From the NCBI GenBank assembly GCA_946478895.1, contig CAMLDY010000065.1, positions 1 through 13,460 on the forward strand: a stretch of DNA of 13,460 nt, read 5' to 3'. This DNA is from an uncultured Gemmatimonadota bacterium. Its GTDB lineage: Bacteria > Gemmatimonadota > Gemmatimonadetes > Gemmatimonadales > Gemmatimonadaceae. Shown here piece by piece: positions 5,393 to 13,446 of this stretch (the stretch's first letter is position 1; each line of letters starts with the position of its first letter). The translations under genes and the position numbers were made by a program. Below the pieces are notes generated by a model, which saw nothing but the letters and a program-made list of their open reading frames with translations, was not told where the DNA came from and made no database searches.

Positions 5393-8110
5393 ATGAAGAT
5401 CCCAGCTTCGCGCATCATCGTCGCGCTCCTGTTCCCGTTCGCCATTAGGGCGCAGGACACCACCACCACGGCCCCGCCCGCCAGTCCGGCCAAAGTCCCC
5501 GGGGTGCCGACGACCGGGAGGCCCTCCGCCGTCGCTGCGGCTCGAAAGGGCCCGATTGCAATCGATGGCCGGCTCGATGAAGCCGCCTGGGCCGCTGCGT
5601 CGCCGATCACGGACTTCAAGCAGCAGAAGCCGAACGAGGGCGAAGCGCCGACGGAAAGGACTGAAGTACGTATTCTCTACGATGTTGATGCCATCTATGT
5701 CGGGGCCCGAATGTACGATTCCCACGGCGCCGCCGGCGTCACGACGATGCTCGCGCGTCGTGACGGCGACACCGAGAGCGACATACTCCGCATCGACTTC
5801 GACGCGTACCACGATCGACTTCACTCCGTCGAATTCGACGTGAACCCGTCGGGTTGGCGCGGCGACGCCACCGACTTCGACGGATCCTGGGATCCCGTCT
5901 GGGAAGCCGCGAGCAATATCGACTCGCTCGGCTGGACGACCGAAGTGAGAGTTCCATTGAGTCAGCTGCGCTTCTCCCGTCAGCCACTACAGACCTGGGG
6001 TCTGAATCTCACGCGCATCATTCACCGCAATCAGGAACGCGACGTCTGGGCATTCTGGAAACAGAACGAAGTCGGCGGGCCGGCATTCTTCGGCGATCTC
6101 TCCGGACTTCAGCTCCAGGGAGGCACCCACCACGCGGAATTTCTCCCCTACGTGGTCGGACGCGCGCAGCGGCTCAGCTCGGGAGATAGGGCGAGTCCGT
6201 TCTTCCACCGCAGCGCGAGCGACATGCGCATCGGTGCCGACGCGAAATACATGCTGACGAACAGCTTCACTCTGGCGGCGACTGTGAATCCCGATTTCGG
6301 CCAGGTCGAGGTCGATCCGGCCGTCGTGAATCTCAGCCAGTACGAGACGTTCTTTCCCGAGCGCCGCCCATTCTTCGTCGAGGGCAGCGATCTTTTCAAT
6401 TTTGGACAGCCAGGCTGCAACATAAACTGCGGCTTTGGACTCGGGCTGTTCTACTCACGCCGGATCGGGAGGCCGCCGCAGGGAGCGAGTCTCGCGTTCG
6501 CGCGGGGACCATTTGCGGATGTGCCCGAGAATACCGAGATCCTTGGCGCCGCGAAATTGACCGGGCGCACCGCCAGCGGCTACACCGTCGGTGCGCTCGA
6601 CGCCGTCACCCGCCGTGAAACCGCGGAAGTCCAGACCGACGCCAGTGAGCGTGTCGAGCAGCCGGTCGAGCCGCTCGCGAATAATCTCATTGCCCGCGCC
6701 AAGCGCGACCTCCGAAAGGGGAACGTCGTGCTCGGTGGGATCCTGACGTCAGTGGATCGCCGCCTCGATGACCCCGGACTCAGATCGCTGCTGCCGAGCT
6801 CAGCGCGGACGCTGGGCACCGACGCGGATTTCTATTGGGTGAATCACACCTATCACCTGTACACAGCGGTAAGCGCGTCGAGTGTTACCGGCGATTCGCT
6901 AGCGATCGCTCGCCTCGAGCGATCATCCGCGCGCTACTTTCAGCGTCCGGATCGCAGGGTCTCCGGCGGAATCTTTTCGAATGACTACGATCCCTCCGCT
7001 ACTTCGCTCTCCGGCTACGGCGCGATCGGTCGTTTCGTCAAGGAAAGCGGGAAATGGCAAGGTGATGTAAACGCCGCGGCCGTCAGCCCGGGCTTCGAGA
7101 CAAACGATCTTGGCTTCCTCCAGACCGCCGATTGGCGGTGGGTCAACGGATCATTCGGTCCTGTCTTCACCAAGCCCACTCGCTTCTATCGAACCGCTCA
7201 GGTCATGCTGGGGCTCGAGAAACAATGGAATTACGACGGCGACGCGACTGGAGCCGATGCAACGCTATTCGTGGAGTCGCAGCTTCTCAACTACTGGGAG
7301 ATCATTCTGCTTGGCTCGCGGGGCTTCGCGGCTATTTCTGACCGCCTGACCCGTGGTGGTCCTGCCGTCAGGATACCCGCCTCGAACATCGGGCTCGTGG
7401 AAGTCTCGACCGATCCGCGTCGGCATGTCGTGCTGACCACAACGGTTTCCGCGAGCACGACCGACGATGGAGGCAGGAATTCGTCGCTGGATCTGTCGGC
7501 GAGCATTCGGCCCGCGCCGAACGTGCAGCTCACTCTCGGGCCCGGCTACTCGCATTCGACCAGCATGTCGCAGTACGTGACACAAATCAGCGATCGGACG
7601 GCGACGACGTTTTACGGCAGCCGCTATGTCTTCTCGCACCTCGAGCAGAAGCAGCTGTACATGACGGTGCGCGGAGCGGTGACGTTCACGCCGTCACTCT
7701 CGCTCGATGTTTTCGCGCAGCCCCTGATTGCGAGCGGCGACTACACCAATTTCGAGGAGTTCGCCGCGCCGCGGCAACAGCGCAAGCTCGTATACGGAAA
7801 GGATGTCGGAACCGTGACGACGAGTGGCGAAGCGGGAACTCTTCAGTACGCCATCGATCCGGACGGCCCCGGCCCCGCGTCGACTTTCACGCTCGACAAC
7901 CCGAACTTCAACTTCCGGAGCCTGCGTGGCACGAGCGTGCTTCGCTGGGAATGGCGTCCCGGCTCGACCGCCTACCTCGTGTGGACGCAGACGCGAAGCG
8001 ACACCGCGCCGCTCGGCAACCTGTCATTCAGCCGCGATCGGAGCGCGCTTTTCAAGGCACCGGCGGACAACATCTTCGTGCTGAAGATCAGTTACTGGTT
8101 CGGGATGTAG
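5393..8110 (+). CDS. DUF5916 outer-membrane protein with CBM9-like N-terminal domain
   Basis: A 905-residue exported protein. Residues 1-20 (MKIPASRIIVALLFPFAIRA) form a signal peptide, followed by a Thr/Pro-rich linker. Residues of about 52-200 resemble the carbohydrate-binding family 9-like domain: IAIDGRLDEAAWAAA, then VRILYDVDAIYVGARMYD. The block NPDFGQVEVDPAVVNL (299-314) followed by YETFFPERRPFFVEG is the strongest family mark of DUF5916. The remainder is rich in alternating polar/hydrophobic strands and ends FVLKISYWFGM, consistent with an outer-membrane beta-barrel. Function is not established; a role in surface binding or uptake is inferred. ATG 5393 is chosen because it starts the signal peptide; the frame is open back to 5228 but that part does not look like protein. 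The Shine-Dalgarno site is weak. Confidence 0.88.
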   Translation: MKIPASRIIVALLFPFAIRAQDTTTTAPPASPAKVPGVPTTGRPSAVAAARKGPIAIDGRLDEAAWAAASPITDFKQQKPNEGEAPTERTEVRILYDVDAIYVGARMYDSHGAAGVTTMLARRDGDTESDILRIDFDAYHDRLHSVEFDVNPSGWRGDATDFDGSWDPVWEAASNIDSLGWTTEVRVPLSQLRFSRQPLQTWGLNLTRIIHRNQERDVWAFWKQNEVGGPAFFGDLSGLQLQGGTHHAEFLPYVVGRAQRLSSGDRASPFFHRSASDMRIGADAKYMLTNSFTLAATVNPDFGQVEVDPAVVNLSQYETFFPERRPFFVEGSDLFNFGQPGCNINCGFGLGLFYSRRIGRPPQGASLAFARGPFADVPENTEILGAAKLTGRTASGYTVGALDAVTRRETAEVQTDASERVEQPVEPLANNLIARAKRDLRKGNVVLGGILTSVDRRLDDPGLRSLLPSSARTLGTDADFYWVNHTYHLYTAVSASSVTGDSLAIARLERSSARYFQRPDRRVSGGIFSNDYDPSATSLSGYGAIGRFVKESGKWQGDVNAAAVSPGFETNDLGFLQTADWRWVNGSFGPVFTKPTRFYRTAQVMLGLEKQWNYDGDATGADATLFVESQLLNYWEIILLGSRGFAAISDRLTRGGPAVRIPASNIGLVEVSTDPRRHVVLTTTVSASTTDDGGRNSSLDLSASIRPAPNVQLTLGPGYSHSTSMSQYVTQISDRTATTFYGSRYVFSHLEQKQLYMTVRGAVTFTPSLSLDVFAQPLIASGDYTNFEEFAAPRQQRKLVYGKDVGTVTTSGEAGTLQYAIDPDGPGPASTFTLDNPNFNFRSLRGTSVLRWEWRPGSTAYLVWTQTRSDTAPLGNLSFSRDRSALFKAPADNIFVLKISYWFGM

Positions 8111-8332
8111 TCTCCGCTGGTGATTTGGTCAGCGCGCACTGTACACCGAGCTCGGGAGGCACTCGAATCGACAGCGGCAGTCTGAGTCTTCGAGCAAAAT
8201 CAGCTGGTGGGACTCGTAACTTTACCTAACTTAGCCTGACCTCAGCTTGCTCATAGAATTGCTTGAACATCATCCTTGCGCAGAACGACGTTCACACGGC
8301 AATAGTCACCGTTCGTTTGCAAGCGGTCAACG

Positions 8333-9244
8333 TTAACGCAGCTTCTCGTCTGGCGTATGTGGCACTCTGGCGAGATCGGCTTTGATTGCCTCGCTGTCAA
8401 GTTGCGGATCTGCCTCGCCTGCCCGATGTGCTTCGAGTAGTCGCTCGAAGTGTTTCACGGAAATTCTCGCGAGCGCGTTGATATCCATCCCGCTACCAAT
8501 TGTCGGTACGGATGGTGTGTTAGCATCGCGAGTCCGACCGGTATAACTTGCGTGCGCTCCGCCCCCTTGGTGGATTCCCTCGCGACGGTATCGCCAGACC
8601 ACAATGCAGCTCGGTCCGACCGTTTTGTCCGCTATTCCGTGGTGAACTTGCAGATTTAGTAGTGCGAGATGATCTGCGACTGCTTCAGCGCGCACTTGGC
8701 CGCGGTCATGGGAACGCACGAGGCGGAGTACGCCGCGTTGCCAGCTTTCTCGGCCTTGGAGGTACGTAGCACCCGAGCCTGCCAAACCAATGCGGGGAGG
8801 CGCGTTAGTCCGCGGGTTTACATACTTGGTATATCGAAACCAATGCTGCTTGCGGTCAGCGGAAAAGGCGAGGTCGATGGAATACAACCGCGCTTGGCCT
8901 TGAACAAAGCCTGAGACAACCACACTGTGGGTTGGTCCTGCCGCGCCCGGTAGCGTGACGACATGGGGCGGAAACTCTCGTTTGAGCGCGTTGGCAACCA
9001 CGTCCAACGATTGCTCCATTGGAAGGTTGCGGCCTCGTAGGACGCTCGCGAACCAATCGGCTGGCTCGGTGCCGGATGAGGTGCAACCGAGACCAGCGTA
9101 GCTGAAGATTGCGATCCCATCTGTTGTCTCTAAGAACATCACCTTTCGAGCGTCGTCGCGCGGTGCTTGCCCCGGAAACGACAAACGCCGATCAGCAACC
9201 AGCCATGCTGTCTCGGGGCCATTCACAGCTAGAACGAGGGTCAT
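8333..9244 (-). CDS. Proteasome/HslV-like Ntn-hydrolase, stand-alone
   Basis: A 303-residue protein. After removal of the initiator Met, Thr1 would be the N-terminal nucleophile (TLVLAVNG), with Asp17 in VADRR and Lys33 in DARKV. These three positions are exactly those of the proteasome beta subunit and HslV triad. A glycine turn (SYAGLG, about 48-53), a GLAGSG element (153-158) and ADKTVGPSC (205-213) match the later conserved blocks (GSG with Ser129, then Asp166/Ser169). About 85 residues follow the usual end of the fold. It is not clearly Anbu, HslV or a proteasome subunit, and no ATPase or partner subunit is adjacent. Peptidase or amidase activity is inferred. ATG 9244 has no clear ribosome site but is fixed by the Met-Thr start. 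G+C is visibly lower than in the neighbours. Confidence 0.78.
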   Translation of the reverse strand: MTLVLAVNGPETAWLVADRRLSFPGQAPRDDARKVMFLETTDGIAIFSYAGLGCTSSGTEPADWFASVLRGRNLPMEQSLDVVANALKREFPPHVVTLPGAAGPTHSVVVSGFVQGQARLYSIDLAFSADRKQHWFRYTKYVNPRTNAPPRIGLAGSGATYLQGRESWQRGVLRLVRSHDRGQVRAEAVADHLALLNLQVHHGIADKTVGPSCIVVWRYRREGIHQGGGAHASYTGRTRDANTPSVPTIGSGMDINALARISVKHFERLLEAHRAGEADPQLDSEAIKADLARVPHTPDEKLR

Positions 9245-9407
9245 CAGTCGGCCGATAGTCGATGTTCGGTGTTGTGGCGGTGGTCAATTTGTCCAGTCCC
9301 GCTCACCGCGCGTTCATACTACCTAGAACGCGGAAACGTTCCGCTCTTCGCCATAGTCTTGCTAGCGCGACGAACTAGACCGTGGCGTTGGCCTATGTAC
9401 ATGGCGC

Positions 9408-9878
9408 TCACGAAAGTGCGAGCGCGCTGAGCGCCGCACACCAGGCAATGAAGCTGACGACGATCCGCACTCTGCTCCACAGCACCCATCGCCGAACTGT
9501 GGACGCGACTGCGGCGGGAGTGAGCTCGGCGCCGTGGCTCATGAAGAGTCGAATGAGCGTGGGCCGGAAATAGAGCAGAGTGCCTGCTACGACCGCGAGC
9601 TCGGCAATCGCAGCGAACGTTCGCCACGTACGCTGCGGTGCCGATGTGTGCAACCCAAACACGAGTGACAACAGTGCGAAGAACGCGACAGCCGTCGTGA
9701 CATGGGCCCAGAATCGCATCCCCGCATCGATCGCCACTCGTCGATACGGATTGCCCGCTGCAAGCGACTCGGGGATCGAGTTGGCCCAGAGCGGAACCAC
9801 GATTCTCGCCTCGTAGATGCCCGCCCCCAGATCGATCCCCAGCGCGATCACAAACAGCAGGAGGCTGACGTAGGTCAC
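9408..9878 (-). CDS. Four-helix membrane protein, DUF1772-like
   Basis: A 156-residue integral membrane protein with predicted helices at about 3-22, 55-76, 86-105 and 134-154. GAGIYEARIVVPLW after the first helix resembles the first loop of DUF1772/anthrone-oxygenase-type small membrane proteins, but that assignment is weak and no function follows from it. GTG 9878 is chosen because it overlaps the TGA of the S10 peptidase gene as GTGA and begins at the first membrane helix; the frame is open upstream but only as a shadow of the peptidase gene. The four-base overlap means the two are translated together, so the membrane protein may serve the same process as the exported peptidase. Confidence 0.75.
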   Translation of the reverse strand: MTYVSLLLFVIALGIDLGAGIYEARIVVPLWANSIPESLAAGNPYRRVAIDAGMRFWAHVTTAVAFFALLSLVFGLHTSAPQRTWRTFAAIAELAVVAGTLLYFRPTLIRLFMSHGAELTPAAVASTVRRWVLWSRVRIVVSFIAWCAALSALALS

Positions 9879-11458
9879 GGCGTGATGTTTCTCGGGTGCT
9901 CCGTCGAAGCGATGAACTGGGCGATGTCGTTCTTGAGCTGCGTTGCCGATTCCTGATTCAGATACGCCATGTGCCCGCTCTTGTAGTATTTGATCTCTAC
10001 GCGATCGCGGTACGTCGGATCGTATCCCAGATGCCTGAAGGTGTACTCGGCGTTCGCAAACGGCGTCGCCATGTCGTAGTATCCCGCGCCGACGAAGACG
10101 TGCAGATACGGATCCTTCGCCATCGCGGTGCGCAGCGACTCGGTTTCGCTCGGATACCCACTGCCGAGATTGCCGCCGCCTAATCCCGAGTAGTCCCAAC
10201 GGCCGGCGTGCCCCCCCATGTAGTACTGAAGATCTGAATCGTAATTCAGATCGTTGTGCAGATAGCGCATGAATGCCGACATGAACGCGCCAGCCGGCGC
10301 GACATCAGATGGATCGTAGTCCTCGCGCGTGCTCGCCGCATTGCCGTTGATGCCGATCATCCGGCTGTCGTAGCGACCGACCGTCTCGCGCTGGCCGCGC
10401 AGCAGCTCCGTTCGATAAGTCCCCGGATCGATGCGCAGATTGGTGTTGAGCACGTACTGCTGCGACACACCCGTGAGCCTCGCCAGCTGCTGCGCGACTC
10501 TCGTGCGCTCGGCGTCGCTCAACGTATTGCCTTTGGCGAGCGCTGTCAGGTAATCACCAAACGCGTAGTCCCGCGACTGCTGCACGGCCTGCTCGAGCGT
10601 CAGACCCTGAAGGTCGGACGGCAGCTTCTTGTGGTACCACGCCGTCGCAGTGTAGGTCGGCAGAAATGAAACGAACGCCATGTCGTTCGACGGGGCAGGC
10701 CTGATGTTCTGGAAATCGAGCACCGTGCCGAGCAGCATGATGCCGTTCAGCTCGATGCCTTCGCTCTCCTGTAGCTCAGAGGCGAGTCCCGCGGAGCGGA
10801 AGGTGCCGTAACTTTCGCCAAAGAGATATTTCGGCGAGCCCCAGCGGTCGTACTTGTCGAGATAATTGCGGATGAACTGGCCGAACATCCTGATGTCGTT
10901 CGTCGCGCCGGTGTAGTCCGTCGCTTTCACTCCCGGTCCCGGGCGCGAATAGCCCGTCATCATCGCATCGACCTGAACGAGATCCGTGACGTCGAGCGGC
11001 GAATACGGATTGTCGACGAGATTGTACGGCGGCGCCGGCTGCGCACCGTTCGGTCCCATCTCCGGATGGCGCGGACTCATCATGCCCATCGACAGCCAGA
11101 TCGACGCGGAGCCGGGCCCGCCGTTGAAGAAGAAGGTGATGGGACGCGTCGTCGGATTCTGCTGGTCGCGGGTGTACGAGATGTAGAACACGCTCGCCTT
11201 CGGCTTTCCCTCATCGTCGCGGATGACCATCGTTCCGGCGCGCGCGGTGTAGGGAATCGTCTTGCCGTCGATCGTCACCGTGTGCTTGGTCGTCGAAACT
11301 CGCTCGACCGCAGGAACGCCAGTTGAGTCTCTCGATGTCCGTCCGCTGTCGGCGGCGCCCGGTGCGCCCGGGCGTTGCGGTCGTTGAGCGACCGCGGGCT
11401 CGAGCGAGAGGAAAGAGGTGACGACGGTGAGCAAGAGCAGACGTCCAGGCATGACCAT
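9875..11458 (-). CDS. Secreted S10-family serine carboxypeptidase-like protein
   Basis: A 527-residue alpha/beta-hydrolase-fold peptidase of the serine carboxypeptidase (S10) family. NGGPGSAS (about 112-119) forms the oxyanion region, GESYG has the nucleophile Ser216, Asp462 lies in GYYDMATPF and His496 in KSGHMAY, so the Ser-Asp-His set is complete. Residues 1-24 are a signal peptide ending AVA before Gln25, followed by a Pro/Arg-rich spacer, predicting export to the periplasm or outside. Bacterial members are widespread but their peptide substrates are poorly known. ATG 11458 is chosen for the signal peptide and a nearby GGAG; ATG 11452 is equally possible because that GGAG sits three bases from the first and nine from the second. 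The upstream open frame to 11542 would bury the signal peptide. Coupled downstream to a membrane protein gene. Confidence 0.9.
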   Translation of the reverse strand: MVMPGRLLLLTVVTSFLSLEPAVAQRPQRPGAPGAADSGRTSRDSTGVPAVERVSTTKHTVTIDGKTIPYTARAGTMVIRDDEGKPKASVFYISYTRDQQNPTTRPITFFFNGGPGSASIWLSMGMMSPRHPEMGPNGAQPAPPYNLVDNPYSPLDVTDLVQVDAMMTGYSRPGPGVKATDYTGATNDIRMFGQFIRNYLDKYDRWGSPKYLFGESYGTFRSAGLASELQESEGIELNGIMLLGTVLDFQNIRPAPSNDMAFVSFLPTYTATAWYHKKLPSDLQGLTLEQAVQQSRDYAFGDYLTALAKGNTLSDAERTRVAQQLARLTGVSQQYVLNTNLRIDPGTYRTELLRGQRETVGRYDSRMIGINGNAASTREDYDPSDVAPAGAFMSAFMRYLHNDLNYDSDLQYYMGGHAGRWDYSGLGGGNLGSGYPSETESLRTAMAKDPYLHVFVGAGYYDMATPFANAEYTFRHLGYDPTYRDRVEIKYYKSGHMAYLNQESATQLKNDIAQFIASTEHPRNITP

Positions 11459-11662
11459 GATCTCCGATGGGTGGGCCGATTCACTGCGTGACATCCCAAT
11501 GTAGCAACGGAAACTTGCGTCACCCACGGCGTACATCTTCAACCCCGCACCGGATCTCCGCCGGCCTCAGTGTTCTCCCTTAAATGCGATGGGCGATGTT
11601 CGCCAACCCTCGGGTGAATCCTCGAACGTGTCCACCTGCGCAGCGCCGTCCGCGCTTCCGTC

Positions 11663-12157
11663 TCAACCAGCCGCGTCGAGCAGGACGGTGATGTCCTCCC
11701 ACACGTACCAATGCTTGTTGAGCGCGACGGCGCCTTGCGCCACGTAGAATGCCACCGCGCCCTCGCTCTCGAGGTCAGCGTTCACGCAGACACGCCGGAT
11801 TTGGTTGGGGCTGAACCAACGCGTGAGTTCACGAAGCAACCGTGTTCCGACGCCTGACCGTCGGTAGGAGGGAGCCACGTAGAGATACTGCACTTCGCCC
11901 GAGCAATCGTAGCGCGTTGTCGCGTGTCCGGCGATGTAACCGATGACGTCGTCCTCGATCAGCGCAACGAATGCAATCCGTGGAGGAAGCGCCTGTTGCG
12001 GATGATGATTTCCATCGAGGTACGCCGCCATCCGCGCATCTGCGGGTCCGGTCTCACGATCCAGTGCGCGACAACGCTCCATTGCGGGAACGTCGGCGCT
12101 AGTCGCCTCCCGAAATCGCAGCGACGATGTCGCGGAAGCAGTACCTGTTGACCTCAA
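11663..12157 (-). CDS. GNAT-family N-acetyltransferase
   Basis: A protein of about 164 residues that would transfer an acetyl group from acetyl-CoA to an amine of an unknown substrate. LRFREATSADVPAMERCRALD is the usual first strand and helix; VQYLYVAPSYRRSGVGTRLL contains the acetyl-CoA-binding motif A, with RRSGVG at about 99-104; VNADLESEGAVAFYVAQGAV follows as motif B. No ATG suits the N-terminus: the only ATG before the fold is upstream inside the VOC gene in an unlikely frame. I chose TTG 12157, which overlaps the TGA of the upstream VOC gene (TTGA), giving translational coupling; a CTG about ten codons further on is an alternative. The family call is firm and the start is tentative. 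Confidence 0.82.
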   Translation of the reverse strand: MRSTGTASATSSLRFREATSADVPAMERCRALDRETGPADARMAAYLDGNHHPQQALPPRIAFVALIEDDVIGYIAGHATTRYDCSGEVQYLYVAPSYRRSGVGTRLLRELTRWFSPNQIRRVCVNADLESEGAVAFYVAQGAVALNKHWYVWEDITVLLDAAG

Positions 12158-12528
12158 TCGGGACGCGGGAAGAACAGCTCGTTGCCGTCGGGATCGTCGA
12201 CCTGGAGGGTCTCGTAACCCCACCATGTCTCCTTGGTAGGGACCGCGCGCCCGACGAGCTCGCGCCGAAGATCTGCGAGCGCTTCCGGGGTCAGCTCGAT
12301 GAAGAGTCGTCCCTTATCGCGGCGCGCGGCGTCTTCGCAGAGAATGATCTCGCACTCTCCGTGATTGACCTGGCAGACCGTCCCGGCGCCGTCGTCCGAG
12401 TGCCAGCCCTTTTCGAAGCCGAGCATCCCGACGTAGAAGCGCGCCGCGCGATTCACGTCGGCAACGAAGAAGACCGGGCGGGTGTACCAGCGGTGAATCG
12501 TCTGATTTCTGGAGATGTTTTCGGTCAT
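12154..12528 (-). CDS. VOC family protein (bleomycin-resistance-like)
   Basis: A 124-residue VOC-fold protein. TRPVFFVADVNRAARFYVGMLGFEK (about 16-40) is the first module, and the second ends TLQVDDPDGNELFFPRP. CQVNHGECEIIL between them resembles small bleomycin-resistance/glyoxalase-like proteins. Glu117 (GNELFF) matches the last ligand position but no first-strand His is visible, so catalysis is uncertain. ATG 12528 is preceded by GAGGA about four bases upstream. The stop overlaps the likely TTG start of the GNAT gene, so the two form a pair; small VOC and GNAT genes both commonly modify or hold small molecules, including antibiotics, but nothing here shows the ligand. Confidence 0.85.
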   Translation of the reverse strand: MTENISRNQTIHRWYTRPVFFVADVNRAARFYVGMLGFEKGWHSDDGAGTVCQVNHGECEIILCEDAARRDKGRLFIELTPEALADLRRELVGRAVPTKETWWGYETLQVDDPDGNELFFPRPD

Positions 12529-12590
12529 AGATCCTCGTTTACCAAACCGCTCTCGTTAGCTCCGCCTCAGCCGTCGAGCGAGGGTCCTGG

Positions 12591-13139
12591 TTAGGGCGCT
12601 GGAGTTTTCTCCGGAACCAGAACCGCGTCGACGCGCGGCAGGGGACGCCACGTACGGCCGGCGGGCAGGACGAGCCCGATCGCTCCGCCGATGATGCCTC
12701 CTACTGCAATTCCCGCCGTTGCGGCCATGCCGACGGCGTAACCGCCGTCGTCACAACCCTTCACCCTGCATCCATCACCGGCCAGGAGAAGGCCAGTGAG
12801 TCCTCCCGTTACCGCTCCCGCAACGACTCCGTAAAGGAAATGAACGATTCTGTAGCCTCGGTTGCCGGTCTCGATCTGCAACCCAGCAACATCGTGGCGC
12901 ACTGAGCCATTGATCGTGCACATCTTCAACGGCGTTATGAGAACCGTATCTGCTGTCCCACCAGCGACGGCCCCCTGGCAGCTGTAACGGGATTGGGCTC
13001 CAGCGCCAGCGCCTTGACTGACCAAATCGAATTTCACGCGTGCTCCGACCAAAGGCGCTGGCGACTGCTGTGCGCCGAGGAATGTCGCGAGACTCATTAT
13101 GAAAAGTGCAACCACGGGGGCTCTGGATCTCGCGCGCAT
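12591..13139 (-). CDS. Exported protein with Gly-zipper membrane hairpin, function unknown
   Basis: A 182-residue protein that I do not recognise by name. Residues 1-23 form a signal peptide ending LGA before Gln24. The mature N-terminal part (about 30-95) looks like a small beta domain (GARVKFDLVSQG, then TADTVLITPLKM). Next come two Gly-rich hydrophobic stretches (about 99-121 and 134-159) with GxxxG-type spacing, as in Gly-zipper proteins. The end, RTWRPLPRVDAVLVP, returns to a soluble strand. Four Cys (54, 74, 124, 129) could form two disulfides in the periplasm; 124 and 129 lie in the loop between the two hydrophobic stretches. This beta-domain plus Gly-zipper layout is one I associate with Gemmatimonadota. 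ATG 13139 starts the signal peptide; the longer open frame to 13343 is not protein-like. Confidence 0.75.
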   Translation of the reverse strand: MRARSRAPVVALFIMSLATFLGAQQSPAPLVGARVKFDLVSQGAGAGAQSRYSCQGAVAGGTADTVLITPLKMCTINGSVRHDVAGLQIETGNRGYRIVHFLYGVVAGAVTGGLTGLLLAGDGCRVKGCDDGGYAVGMAATAGIAVGGIIGGAIGLVLPAGRTWRPLPRVDAVLVPEKTPAP

Positions 13140-13269
13140 CGTGCCCGCCGGGCGGTCAGGGGTGCTGGAACTGGATACACCGCGGGAAGGCTGGAGGAAG
13201 GCGGACCAGACCAGTTGAGCGACCCGTATCGCTTTCACCCGCGACATCCTGCTGGCGATGACGCCGAGC

Positions 13270-13446
13270 TCACCGACAGGACATCGGACGTCGCAGCCAA
13301 ACGGAGCTGACCCAGACGCCCGCGGTGAGGTAGAGAGCAGCATCTACCCACTCTCCGATGGCGAAACCTTTAAGGAAGAGGGACGAGCCGATCAGAGCGA
13401 GTGCCCAGAACAGAGATACCGCAATCATGTTAGACAAGGAACGCAT
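13270..13446 (-). CDS. 58-residue small membrane protein
   Basis: A short gene with ATG at 13446 and TGA ending at 13270. GGGAGGA (13451-13457 on the other strand) lies four bases upstream, a strong ribosome site. The protein has two hydrophobic stretches, roughly residues 6-24 (NMIAVSLFWALALIGSSLF) and 33-51 around WVDAALYLTAGVW, separated by a short loop and followed by an Arg-rich tail, so it is probably a two-helix inner-membrane protein. Function unknown. It lies 130 bp upstream of the Gly-zipper protein gene on the same strand and could share its transcript. The strong ribosome site and membrane composition argue that it is real despite its size. Confidence 0.7.
   Translation of the reverse strand: MRSLSNMIAVSLFWALALIGSSLFLKGFAIGEWVDAALYLTAGVWVSSVWLRRPMSCR

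Noticed and set aside
8140..8225. Minus-strand stretches resembling tRNA 3' ends (CGAGTCCCACC and ATTCGAGTGCC).
   Set aside because: The bases flanking the T-loop-like parts do not pair as a five-base T stem and no acceptor or anticodon arm can be built, so I see neither a tRNA nor an attachment-site remnant.
9310..9344. Two overlapping dyads, GCGTTC/GAACGC and GCGGAA-ACG-TTCCGC, between the membrane protein and the Ntn-hydrolase genes.
   Set aside because: Neither is followed by a T-run on either strand, so a terminator is not supported, and nothing identifies a regulator for an operator.
11592..11604. Small hairpin GGCGA-TGT-TCGCC between the GNAT and S10 peptidase genes.
   Set aside because: The five-base stem is weak and lacks a T-run on the minus strand, so it is not a convincing terminator.
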